A DNA stretch of 15,225 nucleotides from NCBI GenBank assembly GCA_903845315.1, contig CAIMWY010000352.1, positions 1-15,225 of the forward strand, written 5' to 3'. The translations under genes were made by a program, and so were the position numbers. Below, piece after piece: positions 6,940 to 14,099 of this stretch. Numbering within the stretch: the first letter of the stretch is position 1; the number at the start of each line of letters is the position of its first letter. The DNA comes from an uncultured Burkholderiales bacterium (GTDB taxonomy: Bacteria > Pseudomonadota > Gammaproteobacteria > Burkholderiales > Burkholderiaceae). The notes beneath the pieces were generated by a model. It did not search any database. It was not told where the DNA came from and saw nothing but the letters and a program-made list of their open reading frames with translations.

Positions 6940-8148
6940 ATGAGCCAATTGCCTCTTCAAGGCCTTCGCATCGTGGACGCCAGTGTGGTGGTGATGGGCC
7001 CTTATGCCAGCCAGTGGTTGGCTGATTTGGGCGCAGAGGTGATCAAGGTAGAACCCCCCGAGGGCGACTCCACCCGCTTCACCGGCCCAAGTCATGAACA
7101 TGGCATGTCGGCCTTGTTTTTAGGGGTCAACCGCAACAAAAAAAGCGTGGTGATTGACCTGAAAAAACCGCAAGGCCCCACCGCCTTGCGCCAACTCATT
7201 GCCACAGCAGATGTGTTCATGCACAGCATGCGTCCGCAAAAACTGGCTGCGGTGGGCCTTGAGCCCGAGACACTGATGGCCGCGTTTCCACGTTTGGTGT
7301 TTGCTGGCCTGCACGGATTTACTGCGTCTGGGCCATATGGCGGCAAGCCCGCTTATGACGACATCATCCAAGGTTTGTCGGGCAATGCCGCGCTGATGGC
7401 GCAGCAAAGCGGTGTGGCGCGCTACTTTCCCAGCATTGCTGCCGACAAAACCAGCGGCTTGGTAGCCGCCATGGCCATCCTGGCCGCGGTGATGAAGCGA
7501 CAAGCCACAGGCCAAGGTGGCATGGTGGAGGTACCCATGTTTGAAACCATGGTGGCCTTTAATTTGGTAGAAAACTTCTACGGCGAACACTTCGCGCCAC
7601 CCTTGTCGGCGCCCGGCTATCCGCGCGTATTGGCCGAATGGCGCAGACCCTATCGCACCTCAGATGGTCACATTTGCATGATGCCTTACACCAATGTGCA
7701 TTGGCATAAGTTCTTTGTGGGCGTGGGCCACTCCGACTTGGCCAGCGATGTCCGCTTTGCCAGCATGAGTGCCCGAACTGAACACATTGAAGCCTTGTAC
7801 AAACTCACGGGTGAGATCGTGTCGCAGCACAACACGGCCCATTGGTTGGCTTTGTGCGAGCGCCTGGAAATTCCAGCAGCCCGCATGAACACACTGGCAG
7901 ACCTCAAGACCGACCCGCACTTGCAAGCCACCGATTTTTTTGCCGCGCTGGATGACCCGGCCATGGGTGCTTTGCGTTTTCCCGGCGTGCCCGTGCTGTT
8001 TGACGGCGAACGTCCGCCAGTCAACGGCGTGCCTCGTTTGGGCGAGCACACCCATGCTGTGTTTGCGCAGACGGGTGTGCCTACTGACACTTTTACGGCA
8101 TGGGTGGCCAGCGGCACCGTGCAAGCGGCCAAAACACCAACGACTTGA
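6940..8148 (+). CDS. CaiB/BaiF-type family III CoA-transferase
   Basis: This 402-residue enzyme would move CoA from an acyl-CoA donor to a carboxylic acid, the ATP-free activation step at the head of a catabolic pathway. The N-terminal motif LQGLRIVDASVVVMGPYASQ and DLGAEVIKVEPP are typical, as are VNRNKKSVVIDLKKPQG and GFTASGPYGGKPAYD. D169 in SIAADKTSGL matches the aspartate that forms the acyl-anhydride/glutamyl-type intermediate chain in formyl-CoA transferase. The C-terminal part has the usual RYAS-like substitution region and NTLADLKTDPHLQA. Only GGA at 6928-6930 precedes the start, and a five-codon frame (6926-6943) overlaps it. It leads the plus-strand unit, and its stop overlaps a possible start (8148) of the next gene, so the two are probably co-translated. 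The substrate is unknown. Confidence 0.93.
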   Translation: MSQLPLQGLRIVDASVVVMGPYASQWLADLGAEVIKVEPPEGDSTRFTGPSHEHGMSALFLGVNRNKKSVVIDLKKPQGPTALRQLIATADVFMHSMRPQKLAAVGLEPETLMAAFPRLVFAGLHGFTASGPYGGKPAYDDIIQGLSGNAALMAQQSGVARYFPSIAADKTSGLVAAMAILAAVMKRQATGQGGMVEVPMFETMVAFNLVENFYGEHFAPPLSAPGYPRVLAEWRRPYRTSDGHICMMPYTNVHWHKFFVGVGHSDLASDVRFASMSARTEHIEALYKLTGEIVSQHNTAHWLALCERLEIPAARMNTLADLKTDPHLQATDFFAALDDPAMGALRFPGVPVLFDGERPPVNGVPRLGEHTHAVFAQTGVPTDTFTAWVASGTVQAAKTPTT

Positions 8149-8149
8149 T

Positions 8150-8153
8150 GGAG
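8150..8153 (+). promoter_or_regulatory. Ribosome binding site deciding the MaoC start
   Basis: GGAG lies 6 bases before the ATG at 8160. It favours that start over the ATG at 8148 (which overlaps the preceding stop) and the longer frame from 8100. Confidence 0.6.
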
Positions 8154-8159
8154 ATATTG

Positions 8160-8624
8160 ATGACACTGCCCTCCCCCACCCGTTTAGGCCAAGGCTTTTA
8201 TTGGCAAGACATTTCAGTGGGCCAACACTTCGAGACATTTCGCCGCACCATCACCGAAACAGACTTGGTTAACTTCATCTCGTGCACCGGCATGTTGGAA
8301 GCCATCTTCATTGAAGAAGGCTACGAGGGCGGCGCCATCCAAGGCCGTCCGGTGCCCGGCTCGCTGACCTACACCTTGATCGAAGGCTTTATTTTGCAAA
8401 CTATGATCCAAGGCACGGGCTTGGCCATGCTGGAGTTGACACAAAAAATTCTGGCCCCCGTTGTGGTGGACGACACCATCCACGCCAAGATCGAAGTTAC
8501 GGGCCTTCGTCCCACCTCCACCAAAAACCGCGCCATCGTCACCTCCGACATTCGCGTGCTCAACCAACGCGGTGAGTTGGTGATGACCTACACCGCCACA
8601 CGTTTGCTGGCAGGTCGCCCTTAA
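8160..8624 (+). CDS. MaoC-like hot-dog-fold protein without the hydratase catalytic pair
   Basis: This 154-residue protein has the layout of a single hot-dog MaoC domain: FYWQDISVGQHFETFRRTIT, then the ITETDLVNF helix, GRPVPGSLTYTLIEGF (the usual ahG-type helix start), and a C-terminal sheet with RPTSTKNRAIVTSDIRVLNQRGE. MaoC/(R)-hydratases carry G-D-x-N-P-x-H after the first helix. Here the aligned stretch is G44-M45-L46-E47-A48-I49-F50, so the catalytic Asp and His read Met and Phe. It is therefore probably not a standard enoyl-CoA hydratase. It might bind an acyl-CoA, act as a thioesterase, or use different residues. It follows the CoA-transferase directly and precedes the Bug pair by 49 bases. 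Confidence 0.85.
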   Translation: MTLPSPTRLGQGFYWQDISVGQHFETFRRTITETDLVNFISCTGMLEAIFIEEGYEGGAIQGRPVPGSLTYTLIEGFILQTMIQGTGLAMLELTQKILAPVVVDDTIHAKIEVTGLRPTSTKNRAIVTSDIRVLNQRGELVMTYTATRLLAGRP

Positions 8625-8673
8625 TGTTTCACACCAACAATACACAAGCCCGTCTCAACGCTAGGAGAATCCC

Positions 8674-9654
8674 ATGAAGCTCACCACCCGTCGTACCTTG
8701 TTGTTCACCAGCGTGGCCTTGGCCACACTCAGCCCAAGCGTCCTCATGGCGCAAGTCAACTACCCCGACAAACCGATTCGCATGGTGATTGCATTTCCTC
8801 CGGGTGGCCCGACCGACTTGGTAGCGCGTGTGTTGGCACAAAAGCTCACCGAACAAATGGGCCATCCTGTGGTGGTCGACAACAAACCCGGCGCCAATGG
8901 CAACATCGCAGCCGACTTGGTGGCCAAGGCCCCATCAGATGGTTACACCTTGTTCTACAACACCTCCGCCGTGGCCCTGAGTCCGGCGTTGTACAAAAAA
9001 ATGAGCTATGACGTGCGGACCGACTTCGCACCGGTGGCCTTGACGGCGGTGATTCCGCTGGTGTTGGCGGTTCACCCTTCACTGCCTGTCAACACCGTGC
9101 AAGAGTTTGTGCAATACGCCAAAGCCAATCCCGACAAACTCAGCTATGGCTCTGCAGGTAACGGCAACATCACCCACCTGGGCGCGTATTTGATACTGCA
9201 AGACAAAGGACTCACCGCAGTGCACGCCCCCTACAAAGGCAGCGCACCTGCATTGACCGACTTGGTGGCCGGGCAAACCCAATTCACCACCGACACCATC
9301 AACTCTGCGCTGCCGTTCATCAAAGAAAAACGCCTCCGGGCTTTGGCGGTGACCAGCCTCAAGCGCACCAGCGTGCTGCCCGATGTGCCCACGCTCAACG
9401 AAACCATCATGCCCGGCTTTGAAGTGGGTGCCTGGCAAGGCGTGTTGGTGCCTGCCAAAACATCGCCTGAGATCATCAAGCGTTTGAATGCCGAGATCAT
9501 CAAGGCCTTGGGCTCTGTGGATGTGCGCGCCAAACTGGCCATCCAAGGCGCTGAGCCACTGGGCTCCACGCCAACAGAATATGGCGCATACATCAAATCA
9601 GAGCTCGAACGTTGGGACCGTGTGGTCAAACAAACCGGCGCGTCACTCGACTGA
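8674..9654 (+). CDS. Bug/TctC-family periplasmic solute receptor (first of a tandem pair)
   Basis: This 326-residue substrate-binding protein starts with a signal peptide (MKLTTRRTLLFTSVALATL, cleavage near LMA/QVNYP). Family motifs are complete: IRMVIAFPPGGPTDLVAR, VVVDNKPGANGNIAADLV, SDGYTLFYNTSAVAL, LSYGSAGNGNITHLGAY, HAPYKGSAPALTDLVAG and RALAVTSLKRTSVLPDVPT. AGGAG at 8663-8667, six bases before the ATG, fixes the start. It lies inside the acyl-CoA catabolic unit, so its ligand is likely the acid that the CoA-transferases activate. It resembles the next gene (VVVDNKPGANG in both), but they are diverged paralogues, not a recent duplication. Confidence 0.96.
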   Translation: MKLTTRRTLLFTSVALATLSPSVLMAQVNYPDKPIRMVIAFPPGGPTDLVARVLAQKLTEQMGHPVVVDNKPGANGNIAADLVAKAPSDGYTLFYNTSAVALSPALYKKMSYDVRTDFAPVALTAVIPLVLAVHPSLPVNTVQEFVQYAKANPDKLSYGSAGNGNITHLGAYLILQDKGLTAVHAPYKGSAPALTDLVAGQTQFTTDTINSALPFIKEKRLRALAVTSLKRTSVLPDVPTLNETIMPGFEVGAWQGVLVPAKTSPEIIKRLNAEIIKALGSVDVRAKLAIQGAEPLGSTPTEYGAYIKSELERWDRVVKQTGASLD

Positions 9655-9663
9655 TGGCCCTAC

Positions 9664-9668
9664 AGGAG
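9664..9668 (+). promoter_or_regulatory. Ribosome binding site of the second tandem Bug gene
   Basis: AGGAG lies 9 bases before the ATG at 9678. It supports this start over in-frame codons further upstream, which would overlap the preceding Bug gene and put 22 residues ahead of the signal peptide. Confidence 0.7.
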
Positions 9669-9677
9669 ACAACACCC

Positions 9678-10664
9678 ATGAACTGTGCGCACTTTTTCAA
9701 AACACTCAGCGCTGCTGCTGCCTTGGTGCTTGGCGCGTTGACCACCTTGCCTGCCTTGGCGCAAACCGCAGACTTTCCCAGCAAACCCGTGAAGTTTGTG
9801 GTGCCGTTTTCACCCGGCAGTGGCACCGACACCTCGGCGCGCTACTTTGCCAAAAAATTCACCGAACTGACTGGGCAAACCGTGGTGGTCGACAACAAGC
9901 CCGGTGCCAATGGCTTTATTGCTGTGCGCAGTGTGTTGGCGGCGCCTGCCGATGGCTACACCGTGTTTGTGGGCAGCAACTCTACCTTGGCGGTGAACGT
10001 GGCCTTGTTCAAGAGCTTGCCCTATGACCCGGTGGCTGATTTTTCGCCGCTCTCGATGATGATGCGTGCGCCTGCCTTGCTGGTGGTGCCCGCACAGTCC
10101 AGCTACAACACCGTGAACGAGCTGGTGGCAGCAGCCAAAGCACAACCTGGCAAGCTCGACTACGGCTCGGGCTCTGCGGGTTACCAACTGATGGCAGAGT
10201 TGTTCAATGACGTGGCCGGGGTGCAGCTGTTTCACGTGCCTTTCAAAGGCGCATCAGAAGCCATGACCGCTGTGGCCTCTGGCACGGTGCAGATGGCGTT
10301 TGCCGACATCACAGGCGCCGCAGAGTTGGTCAAAGGCGGCAAGCTGCGCGCCTTGGCAGTGGCCAGTGACCGGCGTGTGCCGGCGGTGCCCAACGTGCCT
10401 ACGGCCATTGAGGCAGGCTTGCCCAACTTCACCGCCTACACCTGGGTAGGCGCCATGGTGTCGGCCAAAACACCCAAAGCAGAAACCGACAAACTGGCGG
10501 CCCTGCTTGGCCGCATCGAAGCCATGCCAGAGACCCGTGAGTTCTACGAAAAACTGGGTGCAGAAACCATGCGCGGTGGGGCCGAAGAAATGCGCGCTTT
10601 TCAAAGCGCAGAAATTCAACTGTGGAAACGCATCGTGACCAAGGCCAAGGTAGAGCAGCAATGA
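9678..10664 (+). CDS. Bug/TctC-family periplasmic solute receptor (second of a tandem pair)
   Basis: This 328-residue receptor has a signal peptide (MNCAHFFKTLSAAAALVLG, cleavage near ALA/QTADFP). Motifs are VKFVVPFSPGSGTDTSARYF, VVVDNKPGANGFIAVRSV, ADGYTVFVGSNSTLAVN, LDYGSGSAGYQLMAELF, HVPFKGASEAMTAVASG and RALAVASDRRVPAVPNVPT. Compared with its neighbour, the first ligand loop reads FSPGSGTD instead of FPPGGPTD and the SAG loop differs, so it may bind a different acid. The gap from the previous gene is only 23 bases, and its stop overlaps the next gene's start (ATGA at 10661-10664), so it is translated as part of the catabolic operon. Confidence 0.95.
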   Translation: MNCAHFFKTLSAAAALVLGALTTLPALAQTADFPSKPVKFVVPFSPGSGTDTSARYFAKKFTELTGQTVVVDNKPGANGFIAVRSVLAAPADGYTVFVGSNSTLAVNVALFKSLPYDPVADFSPLSMMMRAPALLVVPAQSSYNTVNELVAAAKAQPGKLDYGSGSAGYQLMAELFNDVAGVQLFHVPFKGASEAMTAVASGTVQMAFADITGAAELVKGGKLRALAVASDRRVPAVPNVPTAIEAGLPNFTAYTWVGAMVSAKTPKAETDKLAALLGRIEAMPETREFYEKLGAETMRGGAEEMRAFQSAEIQLWKRIVTKAKVEQQ

Positions 10665-11911
10665 GTGTGGCCACAGTAGCCGCGCCTCATGGTGCGTTGT
10701 CGCATGTCCGGGTGCTTGATCTCTCGCGCGTGCTGGCAGGCCCTTGGGCCGGGCAAACCTTGGGTGACTTGGGTGCGCATGTGATCAAGGTCGAGCGCCC
10801 AGGCAGTGGGGACGACACGCGCTTGTGGGGCCCGCCGTTTCTCAAAAACGAAGACGGTCAAGCCACGCGTGACTCGGCTTACTACTTGTGCACCAACCGC
10901 AACAAACAATCCATCGCCATCGATTTCACGCAAGCCCAAGGTCAGACCTTGGTGCGCGAGTTGGCCAAGCAGTGCGACATCGTGATTGAAAACTTCAAGG
11001 TCGGCAGTTTGGCGCATTACGGTTTGGACTATGTCAGCCTACAAGCCATCAACCCACGTCTGATTTATTGCTCGATCACGGGCTTTGGACAAACTGGCCC
11101 CTATGCGCACCGCGCGGGCTACGACTTTTTGATCCAAGGCATGGGGGGCTTGATGAGCATCACCGGACGCCAAGACGGAGAACCCGGCGAAGGCCCGATG
11201 AAAGTTGGCGTGGCCTTGACCGACATCTTGACGGGCCTGTATGCCAGCACGGCCATCTTGGCAGCCTTGGCCGCACGCGAACACACAGGGCGTGGCCAAC
11301 ACATCGATCTGGCCTTGCTCGATGTCGGTGTGGCTTGTATGGCCAACCAAGGCATGAACTACCTCTACAGTGGCAAGTCCCCCACACGCATGGGCAATGC
11401 GCACCCCAACACGGTGCCTTACCAAGACTTTCCCACGGCCGATGGCTACATGATTTTGGCCATTGGCAACGACGGTCAGTTCACCAAGTTTTGCCAAGCC
11501 GTGAACCAACCTGAGTGGGCCACCGATCCACGTTTTGCAAGCAATCAGGCGCGGGTCACCCACCGCGATGTGTTGATTCCCTTCATGCGACAAGCCACCG
11601 TCATGCGCACCACCCGCGAGTGGATTGGGGTATTTGAACAAGTGGGTGTGCCCTGTGGACCGATCAACACCTTGGCCGATGTGTTTGCTGACCCGCAAGT
11701 GCAAGCCCGTGGCATGCAGTTCTCCATGTCGCATCCGGTGGCAGGCGACATTCCTTTGGTGGCCAGCCCCATTCGCATGTCTGACACACCGGTGCAATAC
11801 CGCACCACCCCGCCCCAACTGGGGCAGCACACCCGCGAGGTGCTGCGTGAAGTGCTGGGTTTGTCTGAAGTGGCGATGAATGAACTACAACAACAAGGCG
11901 TCTTGGGATGA
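10661..11911 (+). CDS. CaiB/BaiF-type family III CoA-transferase (second copy)
   Basis: This 416-residue CoA-transferase has VLDLSRVLAGPWAGQTLGDL and HVIKVERPGSGDDTR, CTNRNKQSIAIDF, and GFGQTGPYAHRAGYDFLIQG. D188 in VGVALTDILTGLYAS is the expected catalytic aspartate. The GGLMSITGRQDGEP-to-D188 region resembles succinyl-CoA-dependent dicarboxylate or benzylsuccinate CoA-transferases, which suggests, without proving, succinyl-CoA as donor. It differs greatly from the CoA-transferase at 6940, so the two are not recent copies and may activate different acids or act at different steps. The start is chosen for its ATGA overlap with the Bug gene; a further ATGA (11908-11911) couples it to the acyl-CoA dehydrogenase. 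Confidence 0.95.
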   Translation: MSVATVAAPHGALSHVRVLDLSRVLAGPWAGQTLGDLGAHVIKVERPGSGDDTRLWGPPFLKNEDGQATRDSAYYLCTNRNKQSIAIDFTQAQGQTLVRELAKQCDIVIENFKVGSLAHYGLDYVSLQAINPRLIYCSITGFGQTGPYAHRAGYDFLIQGMGGLMSITGRQDGEPGEGPMKVGVALTDILTGLYASTAILAALAAREHTGRGQHIDLALLDVGVACMANQGMNYLYSGKSPTRMGNAHPNTVPYQDFPTADGYMILAIGNDGQFTKFCQAVNQPEWATDPRFASNQARVTHRDVLIPFMRQATVMRTTREWIGVFEQVGVPCGPINTLADVFADPQVQARGMQFSMSHPVAGDIPLVASPIRMSDTPVQYRTTPPQLGQHTREVLREVLGLSEVAMNELQQQGVLG

Positions 11912-13065
11912 GCACTCTGGATTCACTCAACCTCTCCAGCATTCCTGCTGCCGACGAGGCCTTGCGCGCCGAGGTGCGCGCATTTTTAAGCGAGGCCATG
12001 CGCGATGTGCCTGCACATATTCGCGCCAAGTCATGGTCGGGCTATGACCCTGCATTCAGCCGTGCCTTGGGTGAACGTGGATGGCTAGGCATCACCTTCC
12101 CCAAGGAATATGGGGGCGGCGGTCGCAGTGCATTTGCCCGCTTTGTCTTGGTGGAAGAGTTTTTGAACTTTGGCGCACCGGTAGGGTCGCACTGGATTGC
12201 TGACCGACAAAGCGGTCCGCTGATTTTGAAATACGGCACGCTCGCGCAAAAGCAGTTGTATTTGCCGCCGATTTGCCGGGGCGAATCGTTTTTTTGCATT
12301 GGCATGAGCGAACCCAACTCGGGCTCGGACTTGGCCAGCGTCAAAACACGTGCCCTCAAAACTGCCACGGGTTGGTCCTTGAGTGGCCAAAAAATATGGA
12401 CCACCAATGCCCACCATTGCCATCACATGATTGCTTTGGTGCGCACCTCGGGCGACACACAGGACCGTCACAAAGGCCTGTCGCAAGTGATTGTGGATTT
12501 GTCTTTGCCGGGTGTGACGGTACGCCCCATCATCGACCTGTCGGGCGACAGCCATTTCTGCGAAGTGTTCTTTGACAACGTACAACTCTCAGACGCTGCC
12601 CTGATTGGTGCCGAAGGGCAAGGCTGGGAGCAAGTCACCGCCGAGTTGGCGTTTGAACGCAGCGGCCCCGAGCGTTTGTATTCCAGCATTGTGTTGTTTG
12701 ACCAATGGCTGGCCTTTGTTCGAACCCCTCAAGGGCGCACGCCAGAGGCCGTGCGCTTGGCCGGAAAAATTGCCAGCCAACTCACCCCCTTGCGCGCCAT
12801 GTCGGTGGCCATCACCGAAAAACTCACACGTGGCGAGAGCCCGGTCGTCGAGGCGGCTTTGGTGAAAGACTTGGGGACGGGTGTGGAGCAGTTCATTCCT
12901 GCAGCGATTGCCGATGATGTGTTCTCTCGCGAGTCGGTGAACATTCCCCTGGAGTTGCTGCAAACACTCAACTATGTGACACAAGTTGCGCCTTCGTATT
13001 CTTTGCGTGGCGGCACCCGTGACATCTTGCGCGGCATGATCGCGCGCGGCTTAGGTCTGCGTTGA
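11908..13065 (+). CDS. Acyl-CoA dehydrogenase, full-length (probably FAD-bearing) subunit
   Basis: This 385-residue flavoprotein would introduce an alpha,beta double bond into an acyl-CoA. It has the N-terminal helical domain (GERGWLGITFPKEYGG near 55-70), the family signature GMSEPNSGSDLAS (132-144), the middle beta-domain (GQKIWTTNA, GLSQVIVDLSLPGV), and the C-terminal helical domain ending SLRGGTRDILRGMIARGLG. The medium-chain-type catalytic Glu (usually YEGT) is Gly here. A base in the helix-G position is possible, as in isovaleryl-CoA dehydrogenase: E250 or E255 in AFERSGPERLY. It overlaps the preceding CoA-transferase by an ATGA and is followed after 10 bases by a second, shorter dehydrogenase subunit, with which it probably forms a heteromer. 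Confidence 0.95.
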   Translation: MSTLDSLNLSSIPAADEALRAEVRAFLSEAMRDVPAHIRAKSWSGYDPAFSRALGERGWLGITFPKEYGGGGRSAFARFVLVEEFLNFGAPVGSHWIADRQSGPLILKYGTLAQKQLYLPPICRGESFFCIGMSEPNSGSDLASVKTRALKTATGWSLSGQKIWTTNAHHCHHMIALVRTSGDTQDRHKGLSQVIVDLSLPGVTVRPIIDLSGDSHFCEVFFDNVQLSDAALIGAEGQGWEQVTAELAFERSGPERLYSSIVLFDQWLAFVRTPQGRTPEAVRLAGKIASQLTPLRAMSVAITEKLTRGESPVVEAALVKDLGTGVEQFIPAAIADDVFSRESVNIPLELLQTLNYVTQVAPSYSLRGGTRDILRGMIARGLGLR

Positions 13066-13075
13066 AAGGCATGTG

Positions 13076-14080
13076 ATGGAAGATTTATTGGCAGACGCGC
13101 TGCGTCAACTGCTGCATGACCAATGCACGCCAGCGGTGGTTCGCCAGATTGAGCAATCGGGCGATGCAACTGCGCTGTGGGCGCACATCCACAAATCTGG
13201 CTTTGCCGATGCCTTGGTGCCCGAGACCCAAGGCGGTTCTGGCCTGTGCTTGCGCGAAGTGCTGGGCGTGATGGCCTTGTGTGGACGCTTCACAGTGCCT
13301 GTACCTTTGGCTGAGACCATGCTGGCTCGAAGCGTGTTGGCACAGGCCGGCTTGCTTGACGATGACCAAGGGCGCATCACCCTGGCGCAAGGCCATGTTC
13401 TGAGCGATGGCAGTTTGGTGTGTGCGGGCGTTCAACTCGGGCGAGTCTGCGATGCGGTGCTGGTGAGCGACGCACATCGCTCGTGGTTGCTACGGGTCCA
13501 AGATGCACAGAGCTCACCTGCGAGCTTTGTGCTCGATGCCGATTTGCAATGGTCTGCCCACCACATGACTGCAGCCAAGCCATTGCCTGAGCGACTAGAC
13601 ACGCGCTTGTTGTTGGCTTGCATCAATGCAGCGCAGTTGTCAGGCGCCTTGTTGGCGGTGTTCAACAACACCTTGCAATACGCCAACGACCGTGTGCAAT
13701 TTGGCAAAGCCATTGGCAAGTTTCAAGCCATTCAGCATCAACTCAGCGTCATGGCAGAGCACAGCTTTTCGGCCCATATGGCGGCCCAACTCGGCTGCGC
13801 CAGTGACACGGCAATGCCAGACCCTGTGCGTGTGGCTGTGGCCAAAGCACGCACCAGCGAGGCCGCATTGGAAGTTGCCAGCTTGAGCCATTCAATTCAT
13901 GGTGCCATTGGCTTTACCCATGAGTTTGACTTGCAACTCTTCACACGTCGCTTGCACGCATGGCGCCAAGCGGGTGGCTCTGAGTCGTATTGGCACACGG
14001 TGTTAGGGCAAGAGTTGGTCGACCAGCGCGGGGGCTTGGTGCTCGACTTGATTCGCAGCGCTAGCGACACAACAGTTTGA
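13076..14080 (+). CDS. Acyl-CoA dehydrogenase-like partner subunit (degenerate)
   Basis: This 334-residue protein keeps the acyl-CoA dehydrogenase fold but not its hallmarks. The N-terminal helices contain WAHIHKSGFADALVPETQGG and GVMALCGRFTVPVPLAETML. The signature found in the preceding gene is absent, and the middle domain is short. The C-terminal domain is well kept: NDRVQFGKAIGKFQAIQHQL and HSIHGAIGFTHEFDLQLFTRRL. No catalytic glutamate is evident. Short, degenerate dehydrogenases placed after a full-length one are known from mycobacterial steroid-degradation heterotetramers, where they supply part of the FAD or substrate site, and that is the probable role here. AAGG at 13066-13069 favours the ATG at 13076 over the GTG at 13073. 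Confidence 0.9.
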   Translation: MEDLLADALRQLLHDQCTPAVVRQIEQSGDATALWAHIHKSGFADALVPETQGGSGLCLREVLGVMALCGRFTVPVPLAETMLARSVLAQAGLLDDDQGRITLAQGHVLSDGSLVCAGVQLGRVCDAVLVSDAHRSWLLRVQDAQSSPASFVLDADLQWSAHHMTAAKPLPERLDTRLLLACINAAQLSGALLAVFNNTLQYANDRVQFGKAIGKFQAIQHQLSVMAEHSFSAHMAAQLGCASDTAMPDPVRVAVAKARTSEAALEVASLSHSIHGAIGFTHEFDLQLFTRRLHAWRQAGGSESYWHTVLGQELVDQRGGLVLDLIRSASDTTV

Positions 14081-14099
14081 ATTCTTTTAGGAAAACGCT

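Noticed and set aside
6940..8624. Itaconate degradation (CoA-transferase plus itaconyl-CoA hydratase)
   Set aside because: The gene pair resembles ict-ich in kind, but the MaoC protein is short and lacks the catalytic pair, and no citramalyl-CoA lyase is in the window.
8870..9925. Near-identical DNA around the VVVDNKPGANG codons of the two tandem Bug genes as a possible recent duplication
   Set aside because: Similarity is confined to a conserved family motif; the rest of the two proteins is widely diverged.
11039..11830. A 263-codon minus-strand open frame inside the second CoA-transferase gene
   Set aside because: It is antisense to a strongly conserved gene and has no family motifs or ribosome binding site.
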